This document shows, in pieces, positions 20,035-30,366 of a stretch of 64,000 bases of DNA. Each line of letters starts with the position of its first letter. The first letter of the stretch is position 1. The notes beneath the pieces are model-generated. The model had not been told where the DNA came from and made no database searches. It saw only the letters and a list, made by a program, of their open reading frames with translations. Both the position numbers and the translations under genes were made by a program. The DNA is from Ustilaginoidea virens (Eukaryota > Ascomycota > Sordariomycetes > Hypocreales > Clavicipitaceae): the NCBI RefSeq assembly GCF_000687475.1, contig NC_057322.1:1116001-1180000 (forward strand), in the 5' to 3' direction.

Positions 20035-21059
20035 GCATCAATGGCAGTGTGTGACCGGTTCCCGTTGGGATTTGTCTGCTTGATTGGGAGCGGGGATCAG
20101 GTTGTGGAAGACAGTACGGAGTAGTAGGCTGAGTAACAGGCACCAGGCAGGCCCAGGCCCGCCAATTATATGTATCCGAGGAAGGCTGGTGCTGTGGTCA
20201 GCCGGATATCATTTTTGAAAAGTGCATCCTTGGGAAGACAGTAAGCTGAGTAACAAAGCACCAGGCAGACGACCAACCCTGCATACATGTTACATATGTT
20301 ATTCATCAGGTAGAGGCAGGGCTGGTGTTGTCACCAGGTCTACCTTATGTACCTTGGGCAGTTGCGTGGAAGGTCCAGGTACGTCCATCCGCCCTGTGTT
20401 GGCAGCCCACACGCAACAAAAAGTCTCGTATTATAATGCCCCTCGGCGTCCCCTTGTGGGCCTCTGCTTGTCGCGTAAAAGCCTCGATACCTTATTAGCT
20501 GAAAGTCAATGAGCCTCCATGAAGAGGATATTCGCAACGTGATAGGTCGAATGACTCGAGGATTTTGCCACTGTTGTCCTTCTCCGGATTTTGGCAATAC
20601 GCTTGCAGTCGCATGCCAAGTTTTAAAACCCTACATTTAGACGACCAGACATGAACGCGTGTTGGAATTGATGTCTAAGCAGGTATATATAACCAGCACC
20701 TTGGAAAATAAACCCCCTTTGGAATACGGCTGGGAGTACGGATACTACCTCAAGTGCCTACCCCCTTCCTATATTCCTTGTCTAACGCAGGACAAGCTCT
20801 GCCTTTCGACAAATCGCAAATCGCCCTACGGGTACTCCTTCCCGCCAATCAGAATGAAGAATTAGCCGCTGGGGAGGGATCACGTACCGGCATGCCCGTT
20901 AAATGGGCTGGTGTCCGCTTAGCAGGCTGGGCCCCAAAACCCTGAGACAGTCAGTCCGGCAGTCTGGCAGTACAGAAACAGATGCTCTTCTACTACGGAG
21001 TAGTGCACGCAACAACAGTCTGGCCAGCTCCGGCAGCTCCATTTCGCTCTCCTCCTGCG
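20035..21059. other. Intergenic, promoter side of the membrane-protein gene
   Basis: About 1 kb, no supported gene. It contains TACTCCGTA-family copies at 20113-20126 and 20991-21004 and a partial direct repeat: GAGTAACAGGCACCAGGCAG near 20131 resembles GAGTAACAAAGCACCAGGCAG near 20248. Confidence 0.5.
20991..21004. repeat. TACTCCGTA-family copy
   Basis: TACTACGGAGTAGT on the plus strand, a near-palindromic member of the dispersed family, about 55 bp from the stop of the gene at 21060. Confidence 0.5.
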
Positions 21060-21279
21060 TCATCCAAACTTCTTCTCGAATTTCTTGAGCATACCCGAGA
21101 CCCCTCTCTCTAATCGACCAGCATTTTCTTCCAATCTCCCCCGTACTTCCGTCTTCGGCTGGTACTGATACTGTTTCTTTGAAACACTCTCGGCCTCGGT
21201 TGGCTGATAAAATTGCTGATGAATGGAATAGTCCTGACTTCCTCGTTGTTGAGAGGAAGAAATGGCCGACGATGATGAT

Positions 21280-21318
<39 letters not shown>

Positions 21319-22437
21319 GCTGTCCCTGAGGATACTGCAGATCCATAAGCACTGTTTAATTCAGAAAAACCCAAGCCAGTAGTCGTCGCAGGTACTGTCA
21401 CAGCTCTCTGTACACCTAGCCGCCCAGGAGGTCCCGCAAAATGAGGGGGCGTCCCCGCCGAGCTGTTGATGCCTCTGGGAGCCAATGCAGAGCTTGCAGC
21501 ACCCAGATGCTGCGGTTGTGGAGGAAATCCTGGCGAAAAGGGCTGCTTTTGATAGTCATTGACCACGGCAACGGCCAAGGGATTTAGAGGATCCTCATCT
21601 GGTGGCGGCGTCTTGTCCCGATGATAAATCGTCTCGGGCGCCGCCGGAGCCGCCGGATTATATGCCATGGGAGAAAAGGCAGATGGCGGCGGCGGCGGCG
21701 GCGGCAGGCTCGCTGGCGTAATTCCAATGTTGGTTTGCGAAGTAGAAACTTGCGACATCAGAAGATCATGTCCGTATTGCGGATCAGAAATCGCCACATT
21801 CTCCAGTCTCTGAACAACTGAGCTCATGCCATGCGGCAGGCAAGGCTCGTCCAGGACTTCAACTTGACTGGCTGGTAGGACTCTTCTAACGCCGTTGACG
21901 AATTGCAAGGCATCTTGTTGTGTCCAAAAGTATATGTCCAGAGAATCCAGCCTGTAGTGATATTTGTTTTCGTTTCTGGGGTCATACGTCGGAAGATGCC
22001 ACCCATCATGACCTGCGGTATCTCCAACCGTGAGAGATACTGTGCAATGCTGTTTGTACGAGTATCGTACATGTGCTTGATCGAGAACTGGAAACTCTGC
22101 AACTTTAGCCTACGTAGATGTTTAGGTCGATCCCATCAACTGGAAGGCGCCTTACACCCGTCGAAGGCGTCCTGGTCAACGGTGCCTGGCTGGTTGGCTA
22201 TCTCAATGCGACAGCGTCTGTCACTGGCATTCTCGAAGAGGTAGACGTACGAGCCCTTGTCGAATCGATGATGCCTTGGTTTGGTGTCTGCGGGGCCGTA
22301 GAAGTAGTGCACGTCGCCAAATCTGATCAAAGCGCACATACGCACAAGCTGATGAGAGTGATGTTTTTTTGCACACAAGCCATTGGAGAAGCGACTCACA
22401 GTGTAGCCACATTTTCCTCGCCAATCAGGGCTGTCAT
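21060..22437 (-). CDS. Conserved protein of unknown function with N-terminal globular domain and poly-proline tail
   Basis: Three exons: 22437-22400, 22322-22156 and 22087-21060 (introns 77 and 68 bp), giving 410 residues. The joins rebuild a continuous domain: VATL-FGDVHYFYGPADTKP, then HRFDKGSYVYLFEN, RCRIEIANQPGTVDQDAFDG-FLDQAHVRYSYKQ, GWHLPTYDPRNENKYHYRLD, SLDIYFWTQQDALQFVNGV and RRVLP. I have seen this arrangement in uncharacterised Pezizomycotina proteins but know no function. From about residue 180 it is disordered, with poly-proline runs (up to 13 prolines) suited to SH3, WW or profilin partners. It ends in an amphipathic basic helix (GVSGMLKKFEKKFG). The start ATG has AAAAG before it; an upstream open frame (SLNSFRQRQGLEK) hints at an extra 5' exon. 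It faces polymerase kappa across a 533-bp divergent promoter. Confidence 0.7.
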
Positions 22438-22970
22438 CTTTTCCAAACCTTGACGTTGGCGGAACGAATTCAATGACAAGCCGGACAGACGCCAAGAAAC
22501 ATCGACGAGGAAGGAGCAGATATCGCGAGCTGCTGACCTTCCAGCGGAGAGTCAGGTTTTGTACTCCGTTGTCTGTTCCCCAGCTGCCACACCGGCAGCC
22601 TGCCCCCTTGTTGGGTAATGGGGCCATGGTTGCTCATGGTTGCTCCAACGCCATCGTTCTACATAATCGCAATAACTGCAGACATCCTTGGCAGGTGGTT
22701 TCTCGGCGCTTAACTGCCTGTTAGTGCAAGTCTCGCCAGCCAATGGTCGACTCTAGGCGGCAATTGAATGCTACCGTGTTCCACGTGACCACGTGCTCCT
22801 AACGTGAACAGAACGTCTCAACTTTACGCGTCATACAACATCGCCGTTGAAATAGCCCGATCCTAAAGAAAACGACGGATGTCCTCATCAGATCTCTGAT
22901 ATATGACTCATTGACGTATGGCTGGCGTTCCGTCTGTTCCTCTGCATTTATTTTTTCATGAGAGAAGTAA
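22438..22970. promoter_or_regulatory. Divergent promoter, unknown protein and polymerase kappa
   Basis: The only space between two head-to-head genes. It contains a palindromic CACGTGACCACGTG element (about 22781-22795), a candidate bHLH/E-box site, and one TACTCCGTT word (22561). Part of it may be an unrecognised 5' exon of the minus-strand gene. Confidence 0.4.
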
Positions 22971-24902
22971 ATGATGCCTAGCACCCCAAACACTCCGAAA
23001 GGGCAAGGGCATAGCAGACCATCATCGACGGAATTGGACAAGTCTAAGACTTTGAAATACCAACTTCTGGGGGCTTCTCTCACCAAGGCTGGACAGGATA
23101 ATGTCGATCAAAGCAAGGTACCCCCTCTGCTCTCATCCTGCTGTTTCTGGTCATTTTGACAGCTTGGGGTCACACAGGTTTCCGAGATCATCTACAACGC
23201 ATCCAAGGGGTCAAAGTTCTTCAACCGAGAAGAAGCTCGAGACCAGATTTTGACGCACAAAATTGAACGAATTCTTGCCAAGAAGATTCAATTGAACAAG
23301 AAGGATCTGACAGCAGAATTACGAAATGCTGACCGCATCATTAATGAGATGGAGCTCTCAAGAGACCTTACTCAGTGCATTGTCCACATTGACTGCGATG
23401 CATTCTACGCGGCTGTGGAACAGTTGGAACGACCGGAGCTGAAAGATGTCCCATTTGCGGTAGGAGCCGGAGTCCTCACAACATGCAACTACGCTGCGCG
23501 GCAGTTTGGTTGCCGTTCGGGCATGGCAGGCTTCGTGGCCAAGAAACTATGCCCTTCGCTCATTCTAATCCGCCCCAACTTCCAGAAATATGCTGCCAAA
23601 GCCGAAGAAGTACGGGAGATTCTCGCCGACTATGATCCTAGGTTTGAAAGCGCCAGCATCGACGAAGCCTACTTGAACATCACCCAGTACTGCCAAGAAA
23701 ATAACATGGGACCCGCCGAGACGGTTGAGCAACTGAGGCGAGAGATTCACCAGAGAACTGCCATAACAGTATCGGCTGGCATCGCGGCTAATGCAAAGCT
23801 TGCTAAGATTTGCTCCAACCTGAATAAACCAAACGGCCAGTACGTGTTGCCTAGCGATCGCGCATGCATCATGAGGTTTATGAGAGATCTGCCAACACGA
23901 AAAGTAAATGGCATCGGTCGCGTATTGGAGCGCGAGCTCTCGGAGATTGGCGTCAACACCTGTGGGGATATCTATCAGCAACGCGAATACTTGAACGCGT
24001 TGTTCGGGCGAAAGACGTTTGATTTCTTGATTGGCTGCTGCCTAGGTCTGGGTCGCACGAGAATCCAACCAGCTGCAGAGTACGAGCGCAAAAGCGTGGG
24101 TACTGAAAGCACGTTTCGAGATATGTCAGACTCTGTCGAGCTACGGGAAAAACTACGGTGGACGGCCGAGGAGCTGGAAAGAGACATGAAACGGATCCGG
24201 TGTAAAGGCAGGACCTTGTGTCTCAAAGTAAAACTGCACACGTTTGAGGTTCTCACGAGGCAGATTGCAACACCCAAGTTGGTGTCTCGGGCTGATGACC
24301 TGTATTCCTTTTCCTTGCCGATGCTCACCAAGCTTGAGCAGGAAATTCCAGGCATGAAGCTGAGGCTCATGGGCTTGAGGTGTACGCACTTGGTCAGCTC
24401 GGAGAAACCTGACGCCATGGCATTCTTTGGCTTCAAAGCGGGAAAAGGAGACGTTGACGCAGTCCCGGACTACACGAATCAGGATAGCTTGGCGGGAGGG
24501 TCCGATTCCAACGGTCCGCATGACGAAATAAGTCATCAAGTCCAGCTGCATAAAGGTTTATCCGCCCAGGACGTTGACGCACAAGGCCTAAACGATGGTC
24601 TACCTGGTAGACATGGCAGGGAAGTGGTGCCAGACGGGCAGGAACATGGAAGCCCAAAGGCGGCGGAGGCATGGTGGGACTGCCCGGTCTGTCTTCGGCC
24701 CCAGGAAGCGAACCAAAAAGCATTCAACGGCCACATCGATTCGTGTCTTTCGAGACAGGCGATCCGCGACGCGGTCCAAGGGCAGGAGACGCGGGATCCG
24801 CAACTGAGGCAGCTCGAACCGAGGAGGCAGCAGGTACATGACAAGAAACGAGGCCGAGCCGCACAGCTGGACCGAAAACAGAAAAAACTCTCGTTTCGAT
24901 GA
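22971..24902 (+). CDS. DNA polymerase kappa (Y-family, DinB/Rad30 class)
   Basis: Two exons, 22971-23117 and 23178-24902, giving 623 residues (donor AAG/GTACCC, acceptor CACACAG; the join reads DQSK-VSEIIYNASKGSKFF). Catalytic motifs are VHIDCDAFYAAVEQ (about residue 121) and ESASIDEAYLN (about 213), which supply the acidic metal ligands. Helix-hairpin-helix and little-finger regions follow (NGIGRVLERELSEIG, KSVGTESTFRDM). Near residues 551-572 is a CxxC..HxxxC zinc finger (CPVC..HIDSC), a Rad18-type UBZ that binds ubiquitinated PCNA. A basic tail ends in QKKLSF, a weak PIP-box-like string. The N-terminal SKFFNREEARDQIL block is the kappa-specific N-clasp. The enzyme bypasses minor-groove guanine adducts. 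Initiation may use either of two adjacent ATGs. Confidence 0.95.
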
Positions 24903-25472
24903 CAGTCGTCGAAGCACGTAACATGCAGCGAGGACTTCACACTATTACTACTTTATGATATTTTAACTGGCGGCGCGCAGGGAAACTTGGCCACCATGGT
25001 CCCGAGGAGGACTTTGAGATAGTCTCGTGAATATTGGTTGGATAAGCTGGGTTTTGCAATAGCTACTACAAGGCCTTTGCAATAGATTAAAGTGAACAAA
25101 GCTTATTCAGCAAGTAAGTCTTTATATATAAAGTAAGGCGTATAATAATATCACTCCTTTAATGACTGTAAGAATATTACTAGTATTCTAATCACCACTC
25201 TATAAGTGTTATGGTGTCCCTATGAATAGTTTTCATCACCATGACACTTGTATCTCAATTAAATTGTCACGAATGCTGTCATGGGCGTTGCAAGCTGTCA
25301 CTAGGAAACGTGTTGGCGCGCGAAGGTAGGTAACCCAGGTACTGAAGAAGATGCACGAGGCCGTCATATAGTTATCGCCACGAAAAAGCCTTTCGCCGCG
25401 CCAGTACCCCGGCGCCCTGAACATCCAAAAGAGCCTTTGGGCTTTCATAAGGCTGCCACTTCCAGCGGTAGA
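24903..25472. other. Convergent spacer with AT-rich patch
   Basis: No gene. Bases 25080-25220 are AT-rich and include the 14-bp perfect palindrome CTTTATATATAAAG (25120-25133). Possibly a RIP-altered or transposon-derived remnant; I cannot show which. Confidence 0.5.
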
Positions 25473-26370
25473 TTAGAGTTCCTCATGTTCTTGAGAACCA
25501 CCGTCCGTGTCGGCGACGGCAATCTTGACAGCTTCCGCGGCCTCCGAGGCAACGCTGGCTATCTTCTCGCCAGCCTTTTGCGCCAGCCCCTCCTTCTTCG
25601 CCTCGTCTGGCGAAGGAACTCCGGCGATTCCCACCAATTCGGTCTCGAAAACTACAAACACGAGACAAGTCAGAAGGGTCCGACACGGGGCAACCAGACC
25701 AAAGTGAGATTTTTACATACCCAAAACCGAGCCAGCGGGGATAGGCCCGACACCGCGATCGCCGTACCCAAGCTCCGGCGGAATCGTCAACGTCCTTGTT
25801 CGGGGGCTGTCAGAAGACAAAAACGTGCGGCAAAGACGCCGGCGCGGCTCATCGCCCACGCAACCGCTCGGGCAACTTACCTCTTCTCTCCGATGCACAT
25901 GTCGAGCAGGCCTTGATCCCAGCTACATCCCCGCCCCCCAACCTAGTGAGCAATCGCGCATTACAAACGACACGGCGTCATGGCCCACGAACCCCTTGAT
26001 GACCTGCCCAGTTCCCAGCGTAAAGGTCAATGGTTCCCCGCGATCGTAACCTATTTGCAAGCGGAACGAACCCGCCCCGTTAGCATTTCCCCCTCCCCTA
26101 CCCCCCCCGAGCCGGCCATGCGCTCAACCCCGGAGGAGAGAAAAAAAAAACCAGAGAATCTAGGGGGGAACTGCCGGCCGCTAGCATACTGGCATCGAAC
26201 TTCTTCCCGGATCCGCCCAGCGTGCCTCTGTAGTGCATGGAGACCTTGTCGCCGTTTTTGGTCTTGCGCTCGCAGGCGACTTTGTGCGTCACGTCGATCT
26301 TCAGCTCCTCGGAGGCGACGAGACCCACGGCAGCCGCGGCTAGGGCGGACAGGAAAGCGGTCGACTTCAT
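25473..26370 (-). CDS. ER-resident FKBP-type peptidyl-prolyl isomerase (FKBP2 class)
   Basis: Five exons: 26370-26190, 26050-25993, 25922-25881, 25794-25721 and 25651-25473, giving 177 residues. The joins yield the standard FKBP order: [73 protein letters not shown]. Residues 1-20 ([20 protein letters not shown]) are a signal peptide. A lysine/glutamate/alanine C-terminal extension ends in HEEL, a variant of the HDEL retrieval signal, so the protein should stay in the ER lumen. Family role: cis-trans isomerisation of proline bonds during folding, with binding to FK506. An upstream in-frame ATG would add about 12 residues, but the signal peptide supports 26370. All splice sites are canonical. 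Confidence 0.93.
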
Positions 26371-27597
26371 CTTGGGCAAACGGACGGGGCCTGTGCCGGG
26401 TATCAAGGAGTTTTTTTCGGTCGGGGGGAATCGGGGTGTCCCAGGCTTGACTTGCCGGTGCGCTTGGGGAAGTTGACAAGTTGGCGTTTAGGGCTGCCTC
26501 GGTGGGTGGGCTAGGTAGCTGGGAGTTTGCCGTGTGGGGCTTGGATGGAGGCTGGCAACCTCCGCTTTCACAAGTGTCACTCACTAACCTTGGCACCTGA
26601 TTGAAAGGCGTAGAAAGGCGTCGCGGCGTCTCCCGACGCCAGTTAGGTAGGTACCTCCAAAAGTACACCAGATATCAAGAACCTTGGGTGCTGGCAGGAA
26701 ACAAGTAAGTGCAACCTCCTCGCCTTGCCGCCAGAACCTAGGATGAAGCGCCCCTGTGGTGATCCTGAGAACCAACCCTTCTTTCTTTTTTTGTTTTCTT
26801 TTTGTTGCTTCTTTTTTTTTTTTTTTTTCAAGACGTGAGTGCAGAGCAGAACAGCAGGCGAGGCTAATAGAGGGTTACGCGTCGCCCAGGGTCGTTTGCA
26901 TCGCGTTGTAACATGATTTAGGGACTTCTTCCAAGCTCATATAATGTAGTGTTCAGAGCAACTCCGTACGCCGTACGCCTTGAACCTAGCCTGGTTTGCA
27001 CAAGCTAATCGGTTTATTTTAGTCCCACGTCCACGTCAGGGGTTGCGAGGGTTCGCACCCGCAACACTCTTTAATCAAATCCTACTGTGCCCTGGTTTTC
27101 TGTCACGGTTTTGTCATGGGCACGGAGCATCATGCCGATTTTGTCAGCTGGTAGTGCGGCAGAATTTCGTTGGCAGAGTAGCATTTACTAAATACCTGCC
27201 TACAGCCCCCATCTACGGCTTACTGCGAAACCAACCCCTCTGCTCGAACGACTCGTTCAAAAACACCATGCAAGTACATGCTCAATGAGTAACAGGATAC
27301 TGTTGAATCCAAAACATGAAGGTCTCCTTGCAGCTTCGTTGGTAAGGAGGTCAAAACTATCAATGACGGGACAAAAAGGAGCAGACGCCATCCCAAGCAA
27401 AGAAACAAAAAGCCACCCTCATGCATGTTTGACGGGGGAGCGACGCAAACAAACATTTGAATCAAAAGGAAATAAATAGCCAAAAAAATTATTTTGAGAC
27501 GCATAAATGGAGTTGATACCCAAGCATTTAGTCCCAAGATATCAATCATCAGAGTCCAGCCCATAAAAGTCGCTGATGATGGCAAAGAAAATCAGGC
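26371..27597. other. Spacer, FKBP promoter side to PEPCK 3' end
   Basis: No supported gene. T-rich run at about 26784-26829, an ACTCCGTAC copy at 26961-26969, and a hairpin GTTGCGAGGGTTCGCACCCGCAAC near 27044 that mimics a tRNA T-arm but lacks the rest of a tRNA. Confidence 0.5.
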
Positions 27598-30366
27598 CTA
27601 TATGGCAGGGCCAGCCTTGACGACATCCTGGGTGGCTTCGCTTTCGTACTTTTTGAAATTTTCGCGGAAGAGCTTCCCTAGCTTTACAACTTCATTCTGG
27701 AAGCTCTCGGCACCAGCAGTCCATGCCTTCTCAGGGTTGAGCAGGTCTTCGGGGACATTGGGGCACGTCTTGGGAACCTGGAGATTGAATACGCCATAGT
27801 TTTCATACTCGACCTGAGCGAGCTCGCCAGAGTGGATCGCGTCGAGGATAGCACGAGTGTACTTGAGAGGGCATCGCTTGCCACCGTGAGCAAAGCCAGC
27901 ACCAACCCAGCCAGTGTTGAGGAGCCAAGCGTTTGCTTTGTGCTGCTCAATCTTATCAGCCAGCATCTTGGCATAACGCATGGGGTGCAGAGCGAGGAAA
28001 GGCTGAGCAAAGCAGCTGGAGAAGGTGGCCTGGGGTTCTGTAACGCCATCCTCGGTGCCGGCCATCTTGGAGGTGTAGCCTGAAATGAAGTGGAACATGG
28101 TCTGAGCGCGGTCGAGCTTGGAGATGGGGGGCAGGACCCCGCGGGCGTCGCATGTGAGGAGAATGATGTTGGTTGGCATGTTCTCTGACAGACAAGGAAT
28201 CTTGGCGTTTTGGATGTATTCAATGGGATAGGCACATCGGGTGTTCTCGGTGAGCGTCGCGTCGTCGTAGTCGACATCACGAGTCTCGGGGTCGAATACC
28301 ACATTCTCCAGGACGGAGCCATATCGTATGGCGCCATAGATGTCTGGCTCCTTCTCGGCGGACAGGCCAATGCACTTAGCATAGCAACCTCCCTCAATGT
28401 TGAAAACACCACGGTCACTCCAGCAGTGCTCATCATCACCAATCAGAGCGCGATTGGGGTCGGCTGACAAGGTAGTCTTGCCAGTGCCAGATAAACCAAA
28501 GAAGAGCGTGACATCTCCATTCTTGCCCTCGTTGGCAGAGGAGTGCAGAGTCAAGACGTTGTGCTTGATGGGCATCTCGTAGAAGAGAACAGTGAAAACG
28601 CCCTTCTTCATCTCACCAGCGTACTCGGTGCCCAAGATAACCATCTCCTTCTGGGAGAAGTTGATGGCGACCGAGGTAGGAGAGGTCATGCCCGCTGTGT
28701 AACGGTTGGCAGGGAAGGAGCCAGCATTGTAGATGGTGTAGTCGGGGTGGAAGTGCTCAAGCTCTTCGCGAGGAGGGCGGATGAGCATATTTCTCATAAA
28801 AAGTGCGTGGTAGGCACGGGCGCAAATAACGCGGACGCGGATGCGATACTTCTCGTCCCAGCCAGCGTAGCCATCAACCACATAGATGCGATTACGAGTG
28901 TTGAGGTAGTCAACAGCACGCTCACGGTTAATTTGCCAGACCTGAATTGAAGCCGAGTTAGCTATGTATCCAGAAGGGCTTGCAATATCTTATGTGAGCC
29001 CCAGGCGGTTTTCAAAAGCAGGAACCATTTGGAGTAAGAAAGAGGCAGGGAAAAAAGAATTAAAGGCAACAAAAAGAGCCATGCAACAGGCATCTGCAGC
29101 ATGCAGTTTCTACCACTGCCGGCTATTCCCCGCCTATTCGACCACACTGGTGGTCCGAGAACCTAGTCGCATCGAGCTGGAAATGTGTCGCGTGACGATG
29201 TAAAGGATTGACGGGTCCAGTTTCCCAATGTCTCATTTACCCGCAATGACGAGCATCTGTGGTACGACCGCTTAGGCTCGGCTGCAGGGAGCAGAATGGA
29301 AAGCATGTGCATGCGGGGCCCATGACGCCAGCAAACAGCACGGTCAAATTTCCTTAGACCCTGTTCGGAAGGTTGCAGCGGTACCAGCCATCACCATGAC
29401 GGTTTGGTGCCTTGGTGCAAAAAAAATAGCATAAACCGGGCTGAGAACAGGCTGGGCCGTCCTTTTTCTCCAACGATTGGCCCAGTCGAAGGCAAACTAT
29501 GCAACCCAAACTTTTGCGTTGCTGCGCTGGTATATGCTGACACACATTGGGTGGGACAATGGAAGGGAACGGAATGCACATGCTGGCCAAGCCGGGGAGA
29601 TTCGATGCCGCTGCCAGCCCCAGTGACACCACATATCCCAAACATGCATGAACGCAACAAGCGACGACAAGGATGAAGAATGCCACAACACTGACCTCAG
29701 GACTCATTGGCTTATTGACGGGTCCCCACCAGATATCGTCTTCTGATGAAGGCTCCTTGACAATTCGCTTGTCAAGGGGTGAGCGGCCAGTCTTTTTGCC
29801 GGAGTAGGCAGTCAAGGCACCGCTAGAGGTGATGGCGGAACCAGTTTCGTAGACGAGGGCATCTTCGTAAAGAGCAGCAACTGAGGGGTTGGGAATCTGC
29901 CGTGAGTGGTTAAAGCGGGATTCTTGGAAATCTGTTTCATGTTTTCACAATCAATACATACAATTGCAACTCGGTCGTAGTCAATGTGAGCAGTCTCGTG
30001 CAGCTCTTCCTCGAGCTCAGTATGTTGGTGGTGAGGCCTGGTGGAGGAGGTGAATCATGTTAGCAAAAGGGAAGAAGCGAAGAACAAGCCATTCGCCATG
30101 GACGACCGGTTCAGACACGGGAGATGACCTGGCAGGATGTGGCAGAATAGGACAAGAAGAGCGACTGAAATGACTTACTGAACACCGCTAGGGTGCAAAG
30201 CAGTTTTATTGACGTTACTTGAAATCACTGTTCCACCCAGTTAGTTTCAGAAAAGACCAGTACTGGTGACAGAATCTCCAAATTCGATCTTGGGCAAAGA
30301 AACGTCTACCATGATGGACAATGGGGAAAGGAAAGAGAGACCGAGCAACGGAGAGGGAGACTCACT
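27598..30366 (-). CDS. acuF/pck1: Phosphoenolpyruvate carboxykinase (ATP), gluconeogenesis
   Basis: Coding exons: the A of the start codon at 30366, then 30227-30179, 30037-29962, 29896-29696 and 28941-27598, giving 556 residues. Intron 1 (138 bp, GTGAGT..CTAAC..CAG) splits the ATG as A|TG, giving [17 protein letters not shown]. Conserved blocks: [54 protein letters not shown], and the P-loop [11 protein letters not shown] that binds ATP. The metal/oxaloacetate region is also present ([20 protein letters not shown]). The enzyme converts oxaloacetate plus ATP to PEP in the cytosol, the committed step of growth on acetate, ethanol or fatty acids. Intron 4 is 754 bp, exceptional for this window. 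The upstream 4.6 kb is gene-free. In Aspergillus the orthologue is acuF. Confidence 0.95.

Noticed and set aside
22136..22627. 163-codon minus-strand frame as a separate gene
   Set aside because: It mixes a real exon with intron and upstream sequence of the 21060-22437 gene; correct splicing changes its frame.
27044..27068. tRNA-like T-arm GGGTTCGCACCC
   Set aside because: Position 58 equivalent is not A, and no anticodon or D-arm can be folded upstream.
28210..28950. Long open frames antisense to PEPCK
   Set aside because: Explained by strong codon bias on the PEPCK strand; no start context or homology.
30247..30317. ATG at about 30312 ([11 protein letters not shown]) as PEPCK start
   Set aside because: Joining it to the conserved block needs an intron of only ~30 bp; the GTGAGT donor at 30365 gives a normal intron and an intact frame.
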